Origin: Amycolatopsis iheyensis
GTDB taxonomy: Bacteria; Actinomycetota; Actinomycetes; Mycobacteriales; Pseudonocardiaceae
DNA: 64,000 nt
Assembly (NCBI RefSeq): GCF_024703995.1
Contig: NZ_JAMXQV010000041.1
Coordinates: 1-64,000 of the forward strand
Direction: 5' to 3'
The position numbers and the translations under genes are program-made. Each line of letters begins with the position of its first letter. Position 1 is the stretch's first letter. This document shows, in pieces, positions 15,256 to 23,149 of this stretch. The notes below the pieces were generated by a model. The model searched no databases, was not told the DNA's origin, and saw nothing but the letters and a program-made list of their open reading frames with translations.

Positions 15256-15414
15256 ATGGCAAAGCGTCAGTCAACGAAAGAGGAACTTCAAGCCGCTGCG
15301 GCCGCCTTGGAGGCCGCCAGTTGTGGAGACATGAACCAGGCGCGGTTTATGAATAAGCTTCTCGAAATGACAATAGAAGACAACGACAAAGCGGCCGAAA
15401 ATGACTCCAACTAA
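15256..15414 (+). CDS. Very small helical protein, unknown function
   Basis: 52 residues (MAKRQSTKEELQAAAAALEA start, ending ENDSN), ATG 15256, TAA 15412. GGGAG about 11 nt upstream is a modest ribosome site. It is Ala- and Glu-rich, probably one helix-turn-helix hairpin. It follows the membrane protein by 36 nt. The 188 bases after it, up to 15602, hold no gene I can support. Confidence 0.5.
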   Translation: MAKRQSTKEELQAAAAALEAASCGDMNQARFMNKLLEMTIEDNDKAAENDSN

Positions 15415-15602
15415 CCGTGCGCTTTCAGCTTCTCATGCAGTCGTTAAGGTCGCCACTCCGGAGTCATCGATCGCGTCTGGACAACAATTGAAGGAGCTCA
15501 CAAAATAAAAACAAGGGGTTGAGCTACCGGCGAGCAAGGACGAATCTTGACGAAGGAAGCCCTGTGACCACCCGGTCAACCAGGCCGTAAAGGGCAGAAA
15601 GA

Positions 15603-16295
15603 ATGCACGTGAAGCAACCTATGCAACCCCACTGTGATCCGCCGACAGGCTCCGTTGCGGCAGTCGTTGCGGAACTGCGTGCAGTACGAGTGGCGTGCGG
15701 GCTGTCGCAGCGAGCTGTAAGTCGGGCGATTGGAATTTCGCACGCTACGGTGTCGCGGTTGGAACTGCGCTTGGAATCCGGCAGCACGGCCTACTCGCAT
15801 TCCCAGGTGACAGATTTGGCCGCCTACGCCACCGTGCTCGGTTACACGCTGCAGTTCGTCTTGGTTGCCGACTGGTCGACACCGGAGAGTTCTGACGATA
15901 TCGCCGACGACACGGCACCTCCTATTCCGATGCTGGAGACGGGTCCAAGGCGGAAGACGCTAGCCGTGAACCGCCCCGGTCGGAACCTGTCGCAGCGCAA
16001 TGCTCGGTTACTGGCCGCGCGAAACGCCGGAACGCCGGTTGTCGAACTGTCCCGCGAGTTCGGTCTTTCGCTGAGCTGGACTGGGGCGCTATTGCGCAAG
16101 CTCGGTGCCGACATGCCGGAGAGCGGACGTGGGTTCAAGCGTCAGCTCGACCAGCAGACCGTTATTGACCAGTACGAGAGCGGTCTGCCAGTCCGCGAAG
16201 TCGCCGAACTGAACGACGTCTCCTATGGCTATGTGTACCGGTTGCTCCGGGCGGCAGGGATACCGATGCGCCCACGCGGCGGCAAGACCACGTGA
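15603..16295 (+). CDS. Two-HTH DNA-binding regulator at the right end of the element
   Basis: 230 residues. An N-terminal XRE HTH (RVACGLSQRAVSRAIGISHATVSRLE, about 28-55) is followed by two further HTH-like units (AGTPVVELSREFGLSLSWTGALLRKLG and SGLPVREVAELNDVSYGYVYRLLRAAG, about 135-225). The last unit resembles the HTH found in other actinobacterial elements. As the gene nearest attR it could regulate integrase expression in the circular form, where it would be followed by attP and int. It is not a recognisable replication initiator. Confidence 0.7.
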   Translation: MHVKQPMQPHCDPPTGSVAAVVAELRAVRVACGLSQRAVSRAIGISHATVSRLELRLESGSTAYSHSQVTDLAAYATVLGYTLQFVLVADWSTPESSDDIADDTAPPIPMLETGPRRKTLAVNRPGRNLSQRNARLLAARNAGTPVVELSREFGLSLSWTGALLRKLGADMPESGRGFKRQLDQQTVIDQYESGLPVREVAELNDVSYGYVYRLLRAAGIPMRPRGGKTT

Positions 16296-16340
16296 GCGCG
16301 ACCGCGACACTGTTCACCGAGGTCACATGTAGGTAACCAA

Positions 16341-16376
16341 AAGATGCTCAGCTCTAACCGCCCTAAACACTCACGA
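16341..16376. other. attR of the serine-integrase element
   Basis: The element half (16341-16353) is followed by the CT crossover (16354-16355) and then the second hairpin arm (16356-16376), the exact complement of 4075-4095. The two element halves, 16341-16353 and 4098-4110, are complementary at 10 of 13 positions, giving a quasi-palindromic attP around CT. Confidence 0.8.
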
Positions 16377-16396
16377 CCGCCGTACGGAAGGCGACC

Positions 16397-17935
16397 ATGT
16401 CCAGCTCTCCTGCCGCGCTCGCCGTCGAGGGCATCGGCAAGCGCTTCTCCGGCGTCACCGCCCTCGACGACGTCTCGCTGGAGATCCGCTCCGGCGAAGT
16501 CCTCGCGCTGATGGGCGAGAACGGCGCCGGGAAGTCGACGCTCCTGCGCGTCCTCTCCGGTGACCAGGGCCCCGACGACGGCCGGCTCCTCCTGGACGGC
16601 ACCGAGGTCACGTTCGACACCCCGCGCGCGGCGATGGCCGCCGGGGTCCGCGTGATCTACCAGGAACCCGAGATCATCCCGCACGTTTCGGTGGCGGAGA
16701 ACGTCTTCGTCGGCGAGCTCCCGGCCAAGGCGCGGGTCTTCAACCGCCGCACGCTGCTGAAGGCCACGCACGACGCGCTCGTCGAGTACGGCTTCGAAGG
16801 CGTCCTCAACCCGGCGACGCTCGGCGTCGCCCTCTCCCCCGCGCAGCGCCAGCTCGTCGAGATCCTGCGCGTTCTCACCGCGGCCACGCCGCCGAAGGTG
16901 ATCGCGTTCGACGAACCGACGTCGTCGCTGTCCGAGCACGAGGTCGAGGCGCTGTTCCGGCTGATCGGGCGGCTGCGCGACAGCGGTGTCGCGGTCGTCT
17001 ACGTCTCGCACCGGATGAAGGAGATCTTCCAGCTCGCCGACCGCGTCGCCGTGCTGCGCGACGGCAAGCTCGTCGGCGTCCAGCAGGTCGCGGAGACCGA
17101 CGAGCCCGGCCTGGTCCGGATGATGATCGGCCGCGACCTTTCGGCCCTCGAGCGCCGCGTCACGCAGGACACCGGCGAAGTCGTGCTGAAGCTCGACGAC
17201 GTCACGACCGACGACGTCACCGGCATTTCGCTGCAGGTCCGCGCGGGCGAGGTCGTCTGCCTGGCCGGCCTGGTCGGCGCCGGCCGCTCCGAGCTGGCCC
17301 GGGCGATCGTCGGCGACCTGCCGATCCGGTCCGGGACCGTCGAACTCGGCGGCAAGCGGCTGCGCGCGCACAACCCGGGTGACGCCGTGAAAGCGGGCAT
17401 CGGCTTCGCGCCCGAAGAGCGCAAGACGGACGCGTTGCTGATGCAGCGGTCCGTACGCGACAACATCTCCATCTCGGTCCTGGACCGCCTTCGCCGCTTC
17501 CGCGTCGTGAAGCGGGCGAAGGAACGCGCGCTCGTCGAGGAGTACATCAGCGAGCTTCGCGTGCGTACGCCGTCGATGGAGCAGGAAGTCCGGAAGCTCT
17601 CCGGTGGCAACCAGCAGAAGGCCGTGCTCGCGCGGTGGCTCGCGCGGCGGCCGAAGCTGCTGATCCTCGACGAGCCGACCCGAGGCGTCGACGTCGGCGC
17701 GAAGGCCGAGATCTACCGGATCATCGACGGCCTCGCCGCGGAAGGCATCGCGCTGCTGGTCATCTCCTCCGACCTGCCCGAGGTGCTGACGCTCGCCGAC
17801 CGCATCCTCGTGATGCGCGCCGGGCGCTTGGCCGGCGAGATCGGCCGCGAAGAGGCGACCGAGGAAGCCGTGCTGACCCTCGCCATCCCCGAAACCGAAC
17901 CAGCCGTGGAAGAAGCCCAGGAGATCGGCGCATGA
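16397..17935 (+). CDS. CUT2 sugar ABC transporter, double ATP-binding subunit
   Basis: 512 residues with two nucleotide-binding domains. The first has Walker A GENGAGKS (about 40-47), a degenerate signature LSPAQRQ and Walker B VIAFDEPTSSLS. The second has a degenerate P-loop GLVGAGRSE (about 295), the signature LSGGNQQK and LLILDEPTRGVDVG. This asymmetry is normal for AraG/XylG/RbsA-type proteins that energise monosaccharide uptake. Its partner binding protein is at 3040-4065 and its permease overlaps downstream (ATGA). The mobile element now separates it from the binding-protein promoter. Confidence 0.92.
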   Translation: MSSSPAALAVEGIGKRFSGVTALDDVSLEIRSGEVLALMGENGAGKSTLLRVLSGDQGPDDGRLLLDGTEVTFDTPRAAMAAGVRVIYQEPEIIPHVSVAENVFVGELPAKARVFNRRTLLKATHDALVEYGFEGVLNPATLGVALSPAQRQLVEILRVLTAATPPKVIAFDEPTSSLSEHEVEALFRLIGRLRDSGVAVVYVSHRMKEIFQLADRVAVLRDGKLVGVQQVAETDEPGLVRMMIGRDLSALERRVTQDTGEVVLKLDDVTTDDVTGISLQVRAGEVVCLAGLVGAGRSELARAIVGDLPIRSGTVELGGKRLRAHNPGDAVKAGIGFAPEERKTDALLMQRSVRDNISISVLDRLRRFRVVKRAKERALVEEYISELRVRTPSMEQEVRKLSGGNQQKAVLARWLARRPKLLILDEPTRGVDVGAKAEIYRIIDGLAAEGIALLVISSDLPEVLTLADRILVMRAGRLAGEIGREEATEEAVLTLAIPETEPAVEEAQEIGA

Positions 17936-18957
17936 GCACCCCCACCAAGGAAACTGTCGCCCCCGCGGCACCGCCCCAGCCAAGCGCCGCGCGCCGCGTG
18001 CTCACCGGCATCGGCGTGCAGAACTCGAGCCTGATCATCACGCTGATCGCGTTGATCGTGCTGCTGAGCATCCTGAACGACAACTTCCTGCGCACCAACA
18101 ACCTGCTGCTGATCGGCAGCGCGATCACCATCATGGGGCTGCTGGCCCTGGTGCAGACGCTGGTGATCATCCTGGGCGCGCTGGACATCTCGGTCGGCTC
18201 GATGGCCGGGCTCGCGTCGGTCATCTCCGCGATGGTGTTCACCTCGACCGGCAACGCCGAGGTCGGCATCCTCGCCGCGATCGGCGTCGGCATCGTCTGC
18301 GGCCTGATCAACGGCATGATCATCATCTTCGGCCGGGTCAACCCGGTGGTCGCGACGCTGGCCATGCTCGCCACCTACAAGGGTGTCGCGCAGGTGATCT
18401 CGGACGGCAAGTCGCAGGGCTACACCGGCGGCGACGACCTGTTCATCTTCCTGGCCAAGGGCGCGATCGCGGGCCTGCCGTCGCTGGTCTGGGTGTTCCT
18501 GATCGTCGCGGCGCTGCTGCACTTCCTGCTCAAGTACACCGACATCGGCCGCAACGTCTACGCCATCGGCGGCAACGACACCGCGGCACGGCTGGCCGGC
18601 ATCAACATCAACCGGTACATCATCGGCGTGTACGCCCTCGCCGGCGTGGTCGCGGCGGTCGCGGGCATCCTGATCACCGCGCGCACCGGGTCCGGCCAGC
18701 CGGTGTCCGGGTCGGAAGGCCTGGAGCTGCAGGCCGTCACCGGCGCCGCGCTCGGCGGCACGATGCTCAAGGGTGGCCGGGGATCGATCATTTCGACCGT
18801 GCTCGCGGTGATCATCCTGGGTGTGCTCGACAACGGCATGTCCGGCCTCGGCATCAACCCGTTCTGGCAGAACGTCGCCCACGGCGCCCTGCTCGTGATC
18901 GCGGTCGTGCTGCAGCAGCTGCGCAGCGGGGAGCGTCGCGTCGGCCTGCCCGAGTGA
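17932..18957 (+). CDS. CUT2 sugar ABC transporter permease
   Basis: 341 residues from ATG 17932 (ATGA overlap). Eight to ten hydrophobic segments, with family motifs ILGALDISVGSMAGL, VNPVVATLAML, YAIGGNDTAARLAGININ and GAALGGTMLKGGRGSI, as in AraH/RbsC-type permeases. It forms the membrane channel for the sugar delivered by the AraF-like protein. Confidence 0.93.
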   Translation: MSTPTKETVAPAAPPQPSAARRVLTGIGVQNSSLIITLIALIVLLSILNDNFLRTNNLLLIGSAITIMGLLALVQTLVIILGALDISVGSMAGLASVISAMVFTSTGNAEVGILAAIGVGIVCGLINGMIIIFGRVNPVVATLAMLATYKGVAQVISDGKSQGYTGGDDLFIFLAKGAIAGLPSLVWVFLIVAALLHFLLKYTDIGRNVYAIGGNDTAARLAGININRYIIGVYALAGVVAAVAGILITARTGSGQPVSGSEGLELQAVTGAALGGTMLKGGRGSIISTVLAVIILGVLDNGMSGLGINPFWQNVAHGALLVIAVVLQQLRSGERRVGLPE

Positions 18958-19598
18958 ATCTCCACGCGCGCATCGTGGACGAGCTCGGAAGGCTCATCGT
19001 CGAAGGCGTCCTCGGGGACGGGCAGCCGCTCGTCCCCGAGGAGCTCGGCCGCCGCTTCTCCGCGTCCCGGACGGTGGTCCGCGAAGCTTTGCGGGTGCTG
19101 GAATCCAAGGGCATGGTGACCGCGCGGCCGCGGGTCGGCACGTGGACGCTGCCGCCCGAGGCGTGGGACGCGATCGACCCGGACGTCATCGGCTGGCGCG
19201 TCAACGGGCCCGACGGCCGCCACCACCTGCACGAGCTGCTGGAGCTGCGGCTGACCATCGAGCCGCAGGCGGCGCGGCTGGCCGCGCAGCACCGGCGGCC
19301 CGACGAGCTCTCGGCGATGGCCGCGGCCTACGAGCTGATGGCGGACGCGGTCGAACGCCAGGACACGGCGGCCTTCCACGACGCCGACTCGCGGTTCCAC
19401 GCGGCCTTGATCCGCGCGTCCGGCAACGCGCTCATCGCGCAGCTGCAGGTGCCCGTCGTGGCCGCGCTGCGGGCGCACGGCGAGCCGCTGGAGCTGGTCG
19501 CGCACTCCCGGGTGCTGACGCTGGTGCTGGCGAAGAACGCCGACGGCGCCGAGTCCGCGTCACGCCGGATGCTGGAAACCGTTGCGGCGTACCGGTGA
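18954..19598 (+). CDS. GntR/FadR-family regulator
   Basis: 214 residues from GTG 18954 (GTGA overlap with the permease). N-terminal winged HTH (LVPEELGRRFSASRTVVREALRVLESKGMV) and an all-helical FCD ligand domain (LLELRLTIEPQAARLAA, FHDADSRFHAALIRASGN) whose Asp/His residues usually bind a metal and a sugar acid. Encoded in the sugar-uptake operon, it probably senses a hexuronate- or aldonate-like catabolite. Confidence 0.9.
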   Translation: MNLHARIVDELGRLIVEGVLGDGQPLVPEELGRRFSASRTVVREALRVLESKGMVTARPRVGTWTLPPEAWDAIDPDVIGWRVNGPDGRHHLHELLELRLTIEPQAARLAAQHRRPDELSAMAAAYELMADAVERQDTAAFHDADSRFHAALIRASGNALIAQLQVPVVAALRAHGEPLELVAHSRVLTLVLAKNADGAESASRRMLETVAAYR

Positions 19599-19681
19599 TC
19601 GGTACCTTGACACGGTTACCGGGACGCGCTTCACTCGCTGCGACCCACCCGCCGCCATGACGTGCTGAGGAGGACGCTTCC

Positions 19682-20761
19682 ATGCGTTTCCCGGGTATTC
19701 GTGGCTTCGGCGTGCTCGCGGCCGCCGCGGTGGCGGGCAGCCTGCTGACCGCTCCCGTCGCTTCCGCCGCCGTTTCCTGCGCCGTTTCGGACGAAATGGT
19801 CGCCGCGGGCAACTACTGGGTGGCCAACGGGACGAACCTCGACGCGCCGGACTGGCAGAACGCGACGTTCCACGTCGGCAACCTCGCGCTGGTCCGGACC
19901 ACCGGGCAGTCGAACCACAAGACGCTGCCCTGGGCGCAGGCCAACGGCTACCAGCTGCCGCTCGACCCGAAACGGCCGTTCTTCCCGGACAACCAGGCCG
20001 CCGGCGAGGCGTACCTGGACCTGTACACCTACTTCCACCCGGAGATCTCGCTCGACTCGATCCGCACGCGCGTCAAGGACGAGGTCGCGTCGGTTCGGGC
20101 CGGGCACCGCGACTACTGGAACTACGTCGACGCGCTGAACATGGCGATGCCGTCGTTCGCGCGGATGAGCGTGATCGACCAGGATCCGTCCTATCTGGAC
20201 GCGATGGACAAGCTGTTCCGGTCGTCGGAACACAAGCTGTTCAACGACTTCACCGGTCTGTGGTACCGCGACGCGCGGTTCACCGGCTCGGGCGTGTTCT
20301 GGTCGCGCGGCAACGGCTGGGCCCTCTCCGCGCTGACGAAGGTGCTGCAGGTCCTGCCGGCGAACGACCCGCGCCGGCCGGAGTACCTGCGGGTGTACAA
20401 GAAGATGGCGTTCTCGCTGTCCCTGCTGCAGCGGCGTGACGGCTTCTGGAACTCGGACCTGCTGAACCCGTGGGACCACGGCGGCCCGGAGTCGAGCGGC
20501 ACGGCGCTGTTCACGTTCGGCATCGGCTGGGGGATCAACGCGGGCATCCTCGACGCCGCGCGCTACCGCCCGGTCGTGGACAAGGCGTGGACGGCGTTGT
20601 CGACGAAGGCGTTGCAGACGGACGGCAAGGTCGGCTACGTCCAGCCGGTGGGCGACCGCCCGGCGACGGCGCACCCGGCCGACACCTCGGCGTTCGGGGT
20701 GGGCGCGTTCCTGCTGGCGGGCCAGGAAGTGGCAAAGCTGCAGGGCTGCTCGGCCGAGTAG
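19682..20761 (+). CDS. Secreted GH105-type unsaturated rhamnogalacturonyl hydrolase
   Basis: 359 residues. Sec signal peptide (residues 1-30, cleavage after a VASA-type site). The alpha6/alpha6 barrel shows GH88/GH105 landmarks: YVDALNMAMPSFARM with candidate catalytic Asp150, and FWSRGNGWALSAL (about 205-217). The family removes the terminal unsaturated galacturonyl unit from pectin fragments. Downstream of a sugar ABC operon with a GntR regulator, it points to a pectin-derived substrate. Most GH105 enzymes are intracellular, so the secretion signal is notable. Confidence 0.8.
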   Translation: MRFPGIRGFGVLAAAAVAGSLLTAPVASAAVSCAVSDEMVAAGNYWVANGTNLDAPDWQNATFHVGNLALVRTTGQSNHKTLPWAQANGYQLPLDPKRPFFPDNQAAGEAYLDLYTYFHPEISLDSIRTRVKDEVASVRAGHRDYWNYVDALNMAMPSFARMSVIDQDPSYLDAMDKLFRSSEHKLFNDFTGLWYRDARFTGSGVFWSRGNGWALSALTKVLQVLPANDPRRPEYLRVYKKMAFSLSLLQRRDGFWNSDLLNPWDHGGPESSGTALFTFGIGWGINAGILDAARYRPVVDKAWTALSTKALQTDGKVGYVQPVGDRPATAHPADTSAFGVGAFLLAGQEVAKLQGCSAE

Positions 20762-20766
20762 GCCCC

Positions 20767-20855
20767 AAGCGCCCCAATGTGGCGTTGGGCGCATCTGACG
20801 CACCGAACGCCACATTGGGTGCGCTCAACGCACCCAACGCCACATTGGGGCGCTT
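20767..20855. repeat. Triple AACGCCACATTGGG repeat, part of a 23-bp inverted repeat
   Basis: Arms 20767-20789 and 20833-20855 are perfectly complementary over 23 bp. A third copy of the core motif lies between them at about 20806. The block fills the gap between convergent GH105 and dinB and reaches the dinB stop codon. Terminator function is plausible. Confidence 0.8.
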
Positions 20856-22165
20856 CAGCGCAGGCAGTCGCCCGGGTCTCCGCGGGTCAGGGCCGGGTCC
20901 GACTGGGGGAAGGTGCGCGCGACGCCCGGACCCGAGGTCCGGTGCTCGAAGCGGACCGTCACCCGGCCGTGGCCCGCGCCTTGCACCCAGCCCGTGCCGA
21001 ACTCCGGGTGCACCACGTCGTCGCCCTGGCGCCATTCCGAGGGGGCAGCGGGCACCGGGGCCGCGGCGGTGACCACTGTCGACGCCGAGGGTGTCGCGGG
21101 AGCCGCGAGGCTGAACAGCGCGTCCTGGTGGGGCACCGAAAGCCCGCTGAACGCCACCCCCGCCAGCCGGATGCCGCCGAACTCCGCCGGGTCCAGCAGG
21201 AGGCGCTCCGCCGTCGCCGACAGCTCGGCCAGGTCGTCGGTCGGCGCCGAGATCGTCTCCGAGCGGGTCACCGTGTGCATGTCCGTGTGCCGCAGCTTGA
21301 TCACCACCGTGCGGGCCACACGCTCGGCCTTCACCAGCCGCTTGTGCGCGCCCACAGCGATCCGGCGCACCTCGGCCTTCAGGGAAGCCAGGTCGATGAT
21401 GTCCGTGTCGAACGTCGTCTCCGCGCTGACCTGCTTGGTCTCGCCGCGGTCGGCCACCGGGCGGTCGTCGAAGCCCGTCGCCAGCCGGCGCAGGTCGCGG
21501 CCGACCACGCCGCCCAACGTCGCCACCGCGTCCGGTTCGGACAGTGCCGCCAGCTGCCCGAGCGTCTGGACGCCGATGAACCGCAGCTTCCCCTCGGCCA
21601 CCGGCCCAATCCCCCACAGCGCGCGCACCGGCAGCGGCGCCAGGAACTCGCGTTCGGTGCCCTGCGGCACCACCAGCAGCCCGTCCGGCTTGGCCTCGTC
21701 CGAGGCGATCTTGGCGATCTGCTTGCCGTTGCCCGCGCCGATCGAGGCCACCAACCCGGTTTCCGCCCGGATCCGGGCCCGCAGCGAGGCACCAAAAGCG
21801 GTCACCTCGTCGAAGGACGCCCCGGTCAGCGAAGGCGGCTCGGCGAACGCTTCGTCGAGGGAGATCTTCTCCAGCACCGGCGCCACCGACGTGACGACGG
21901 CGAAGACCTCCTGGCTGAGCCGCTCGTACACGCGAAAGCGCGGCGGCACGATCACGCCGTTCGCCGGCAGCAGCCGCCGCGCCTGGGCCATCGGCATCGC
22001 CGAGCGGATGCCGAACACGCGGGACTCGTAGCTCGCGCCCGCGACGACGCCGCGAGGCCCGAGCCCGCCGACGAGCACCGGGCGCCCGGCCAGCGTCGGG
22101 CGGGTGAGCTGCTCGGCCGACGCGTAGAAGGCGTCCAGGTCGAGGTGGATCACCCAGCGGGCCAC
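20855..22165 (-). CDS. dinB: DNA polymerase IV (Y family)
   Basis: 436 residues from GTG 22165. Catalytic motifs: HLDLDAFYASAEQ at the N-terminus and KISLDEAFAE near residue 100, then helix-hairpin-helix (PVRALWGIGPVAEGKL) and little-finger regions. An extra C-terminal segment (GDDVVHPEFGTGWVQGAG) looks like a Tudor-like or UvrD-C-type barrel. No clear beta-clamp-binding peptide was found by eye. It is a translesion polymerase. It begins 1 nt after the stop of a wHTH regulator, so it is probably co-transcribed with the ABC exporter operon. Confidence 0.92.
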   Translation of the reverse strand: MARWVIHLDLDAFYASAEQLTRPTLAGRPVLVGGLGPRGVVAGASYESRVFGIRSAMPMAQARRLLPANGVIVPPRFRVYERLSQEVFAVVTSVAPVLEKISLDEAFAEPPSLTGASFDEVTAFGASLRARIRAETGLVASIGAGNGKQIAKIASDEAKPDGLLVVPQGTEREFLAPLPVRALWGIGPVAEGKLRFIGVQTLGQLAALSEPDAVATLGGVVGRDLRRLATGFDDRPVADRGETKQVSAETTFDTDIIDLASLKAEVRRIAVGAHKRLVKAERVARTVVIKLRHTDMHTVTRSETISAPTDDLAELSATAERLLLDPAEFGGIRLAGVAFSGLSVPHQDALFSLAAPATPSASTVVTAAAPVPAAPSEWRQGDDVVHPEFGTGWVQGAGHGRVTVRFEHRTSGPGVARTFPQSDPALTRGDPGDCLR

Positions 22166-22166
22166 G

Positions 22167-22478
22167 TCAGTCGCCGCCGGTGGCGTCCAGCAGCTGGTGC
22201 AGCGCCTTGGTGTAGCTCTCGAACGCCGCGCGCCCGGCCGCGGTCAGCCGGACCAGGGTGACCGGCGTGCGGTGTTCGTAGGCCTTGGTGATCTCGACGT
22301 ACTCGGCGTCCTCGAGCTTGCGCAGGTGCGTCGAGAGGTTGCCGGCGGTCATGTCGAGGAGCTGCTGCAGCCGCGGGAAGGTGATCTGGTCGCGGGCGTG
22401 CAGGCCGGCGAGCGCGACCGTGACGCGCAGCCGCGCCTGGGCGTGGATGACCGGGTCGAGCTGCGGCAGTTCGCTCAT
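22167..22478 (-). CDS. Winged-helix regulator
   Basis: 103 residues. Short wHTH of the MarR/PadR-like type: ITFPRLQQLLDMTAGNLSTHLRKLEDAEYVEI, then a wing with YEHRTPVTLVRLTAAG and a C-terminal helix. It overlaps the preceding membrane gene by 4 nt and is followed at once by dinB. It is a good candidate to bind the ACTTTG palindromes upstream of the operon (24799-24860). Confidence 0.85.
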   Translation of the reverse strand: MSELPQLDPVIHAQARLRVTVALAGLHARDQITFPRLQQLLDMTAGNLSTHLRKLEDAEYVEITKAYEHRTPVTLVRLTAAGRAAFESYTKALHQLLDATGGD

Positions 22479-23149
22479 CGGCGCTTCTCGCGGACGAAGT
22501 ACACGATCGCGGCGAGCAGGAACCCACCGCCACCGCAGATCGCCAGTACCAGGAAGTTGGCCGGGAAGCCGACCAGCACGCTGAGCCCGGCGGAGACGAT
22601 CATCCACGCGCCGAGGCCGTACATCAGCCTGTCCTGCCAGAGCATGCCGCCCGCGAGGTAGAGCACGCCGGTCAGCAGCAGCCAGGTGCCCGACCACAGC
22701 AGCGACACCTGGTCGGAGGTCAGCGTGCCGAACTGCGTGATCCGGATGTCGATCACCGACAGCCCGAGCGAGGCCAGCGCCCAGCTGTAGCCGTACATCG
22801 CGCCGACCGTGCGGGACGGGCCCCGGATGCCGCGGCCGGCCCGCGCGCTGACGTACCCGGTGTACACGATCGCGCCGACGAACAGCACCGCGGTCAGCAC
22901 ACCGCCGACCCAGCCGGGGATCGCGACCCCCGGCTGCACGGCGATGTAGGTGAAGCCCCAGCCGACGATCCAGGCGAGGGCCCACGCCGCGAGCATGCGC
23001 GCGGGGCCCCCGCCCAGCTCCCGGCGGTTGCGCCGGTTCTGCTGGGCGATCAGGTTCAGCGACTCCTCCGCCGACATCGGCTCGTCGTCCACCCGTCCCG
23101 CCCTTCGTCCGCGCAGACCCCTCAGTACTGCACGGAGGTTAACAACCAT
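22475..23149 (-). CDS. Integral membrane protein of the ABC exporter operon
   Basis: 224 residues from ATG 23149, directly after the permease stop. A shorter start (MSAEESLNL, 23077) is possible. About five to six membrane segments (MLAAWALAWIVGWGFTYIAV, GVLTAVLFVGAIVYTGYV, LVGFPANFLVLAICGGGGFLL). It pairs with the wHTH regulator in an arrangement common in actinobacteria; perhaps it modulates the regulator or senses the exporter substrate. Confidence 0.7.
   Translation of the reverse strand: MVVNLRAVLRGLRGRRAGRVDDEPMSAEESLNLIAQQNRRNRRELGGGPARMLAAWALAWIVGWGFTYIAVQPGVAIPGWVGGVLTAVLFVGAIVYTGYVSARAGRGIRGPSRTVGAMYGYSWALASLGLSVIDIRITQFGTLTSDQVSLLWSGTWLLLTGVLYLAGGMLWQDRLMYGLGAWMIVSAGLSVLVGFPANFLVLAICGGGGFLLAAIVYFVREKRR

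Larger units (their letters stand above)
4096..16355. mobile_element. 12.3-kb TraB-type integrative conjugative element with serine integrase
   Basis: Bounded by attL and attR, which share a TCTA core. It encodes a large serine recombinase at the left end, a leftward tra operon (7062-11187), an XRE/TPR regulator, Imm1, several small genes and a two-HTH regulator at the right end. Gene content matches actinomycete conjugative elements that move double-stranded DNA with an FtsK-like TraB, but no replication initiator (RepSA, RepAM or primase-polymerase type) is recognisable. GC content falls visibly in 13.1-15.6 kb relative to the chromosome on either side. It interrupts a sugar ABC operon. Confidence 0.85.

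Noticed and set aside
15603..16295. The right-end protein as the missing replication initiator
   Set aside because: It consists of HTH units only, with no Rep, primase or helicase motif visible.
4075..16376. Integration of the element into a tRNA gene
   Set aside because: No tRNA sequence is present at either junction; the target is an intergenic hairpin, fitting a serine rather than tyrosine integrase.
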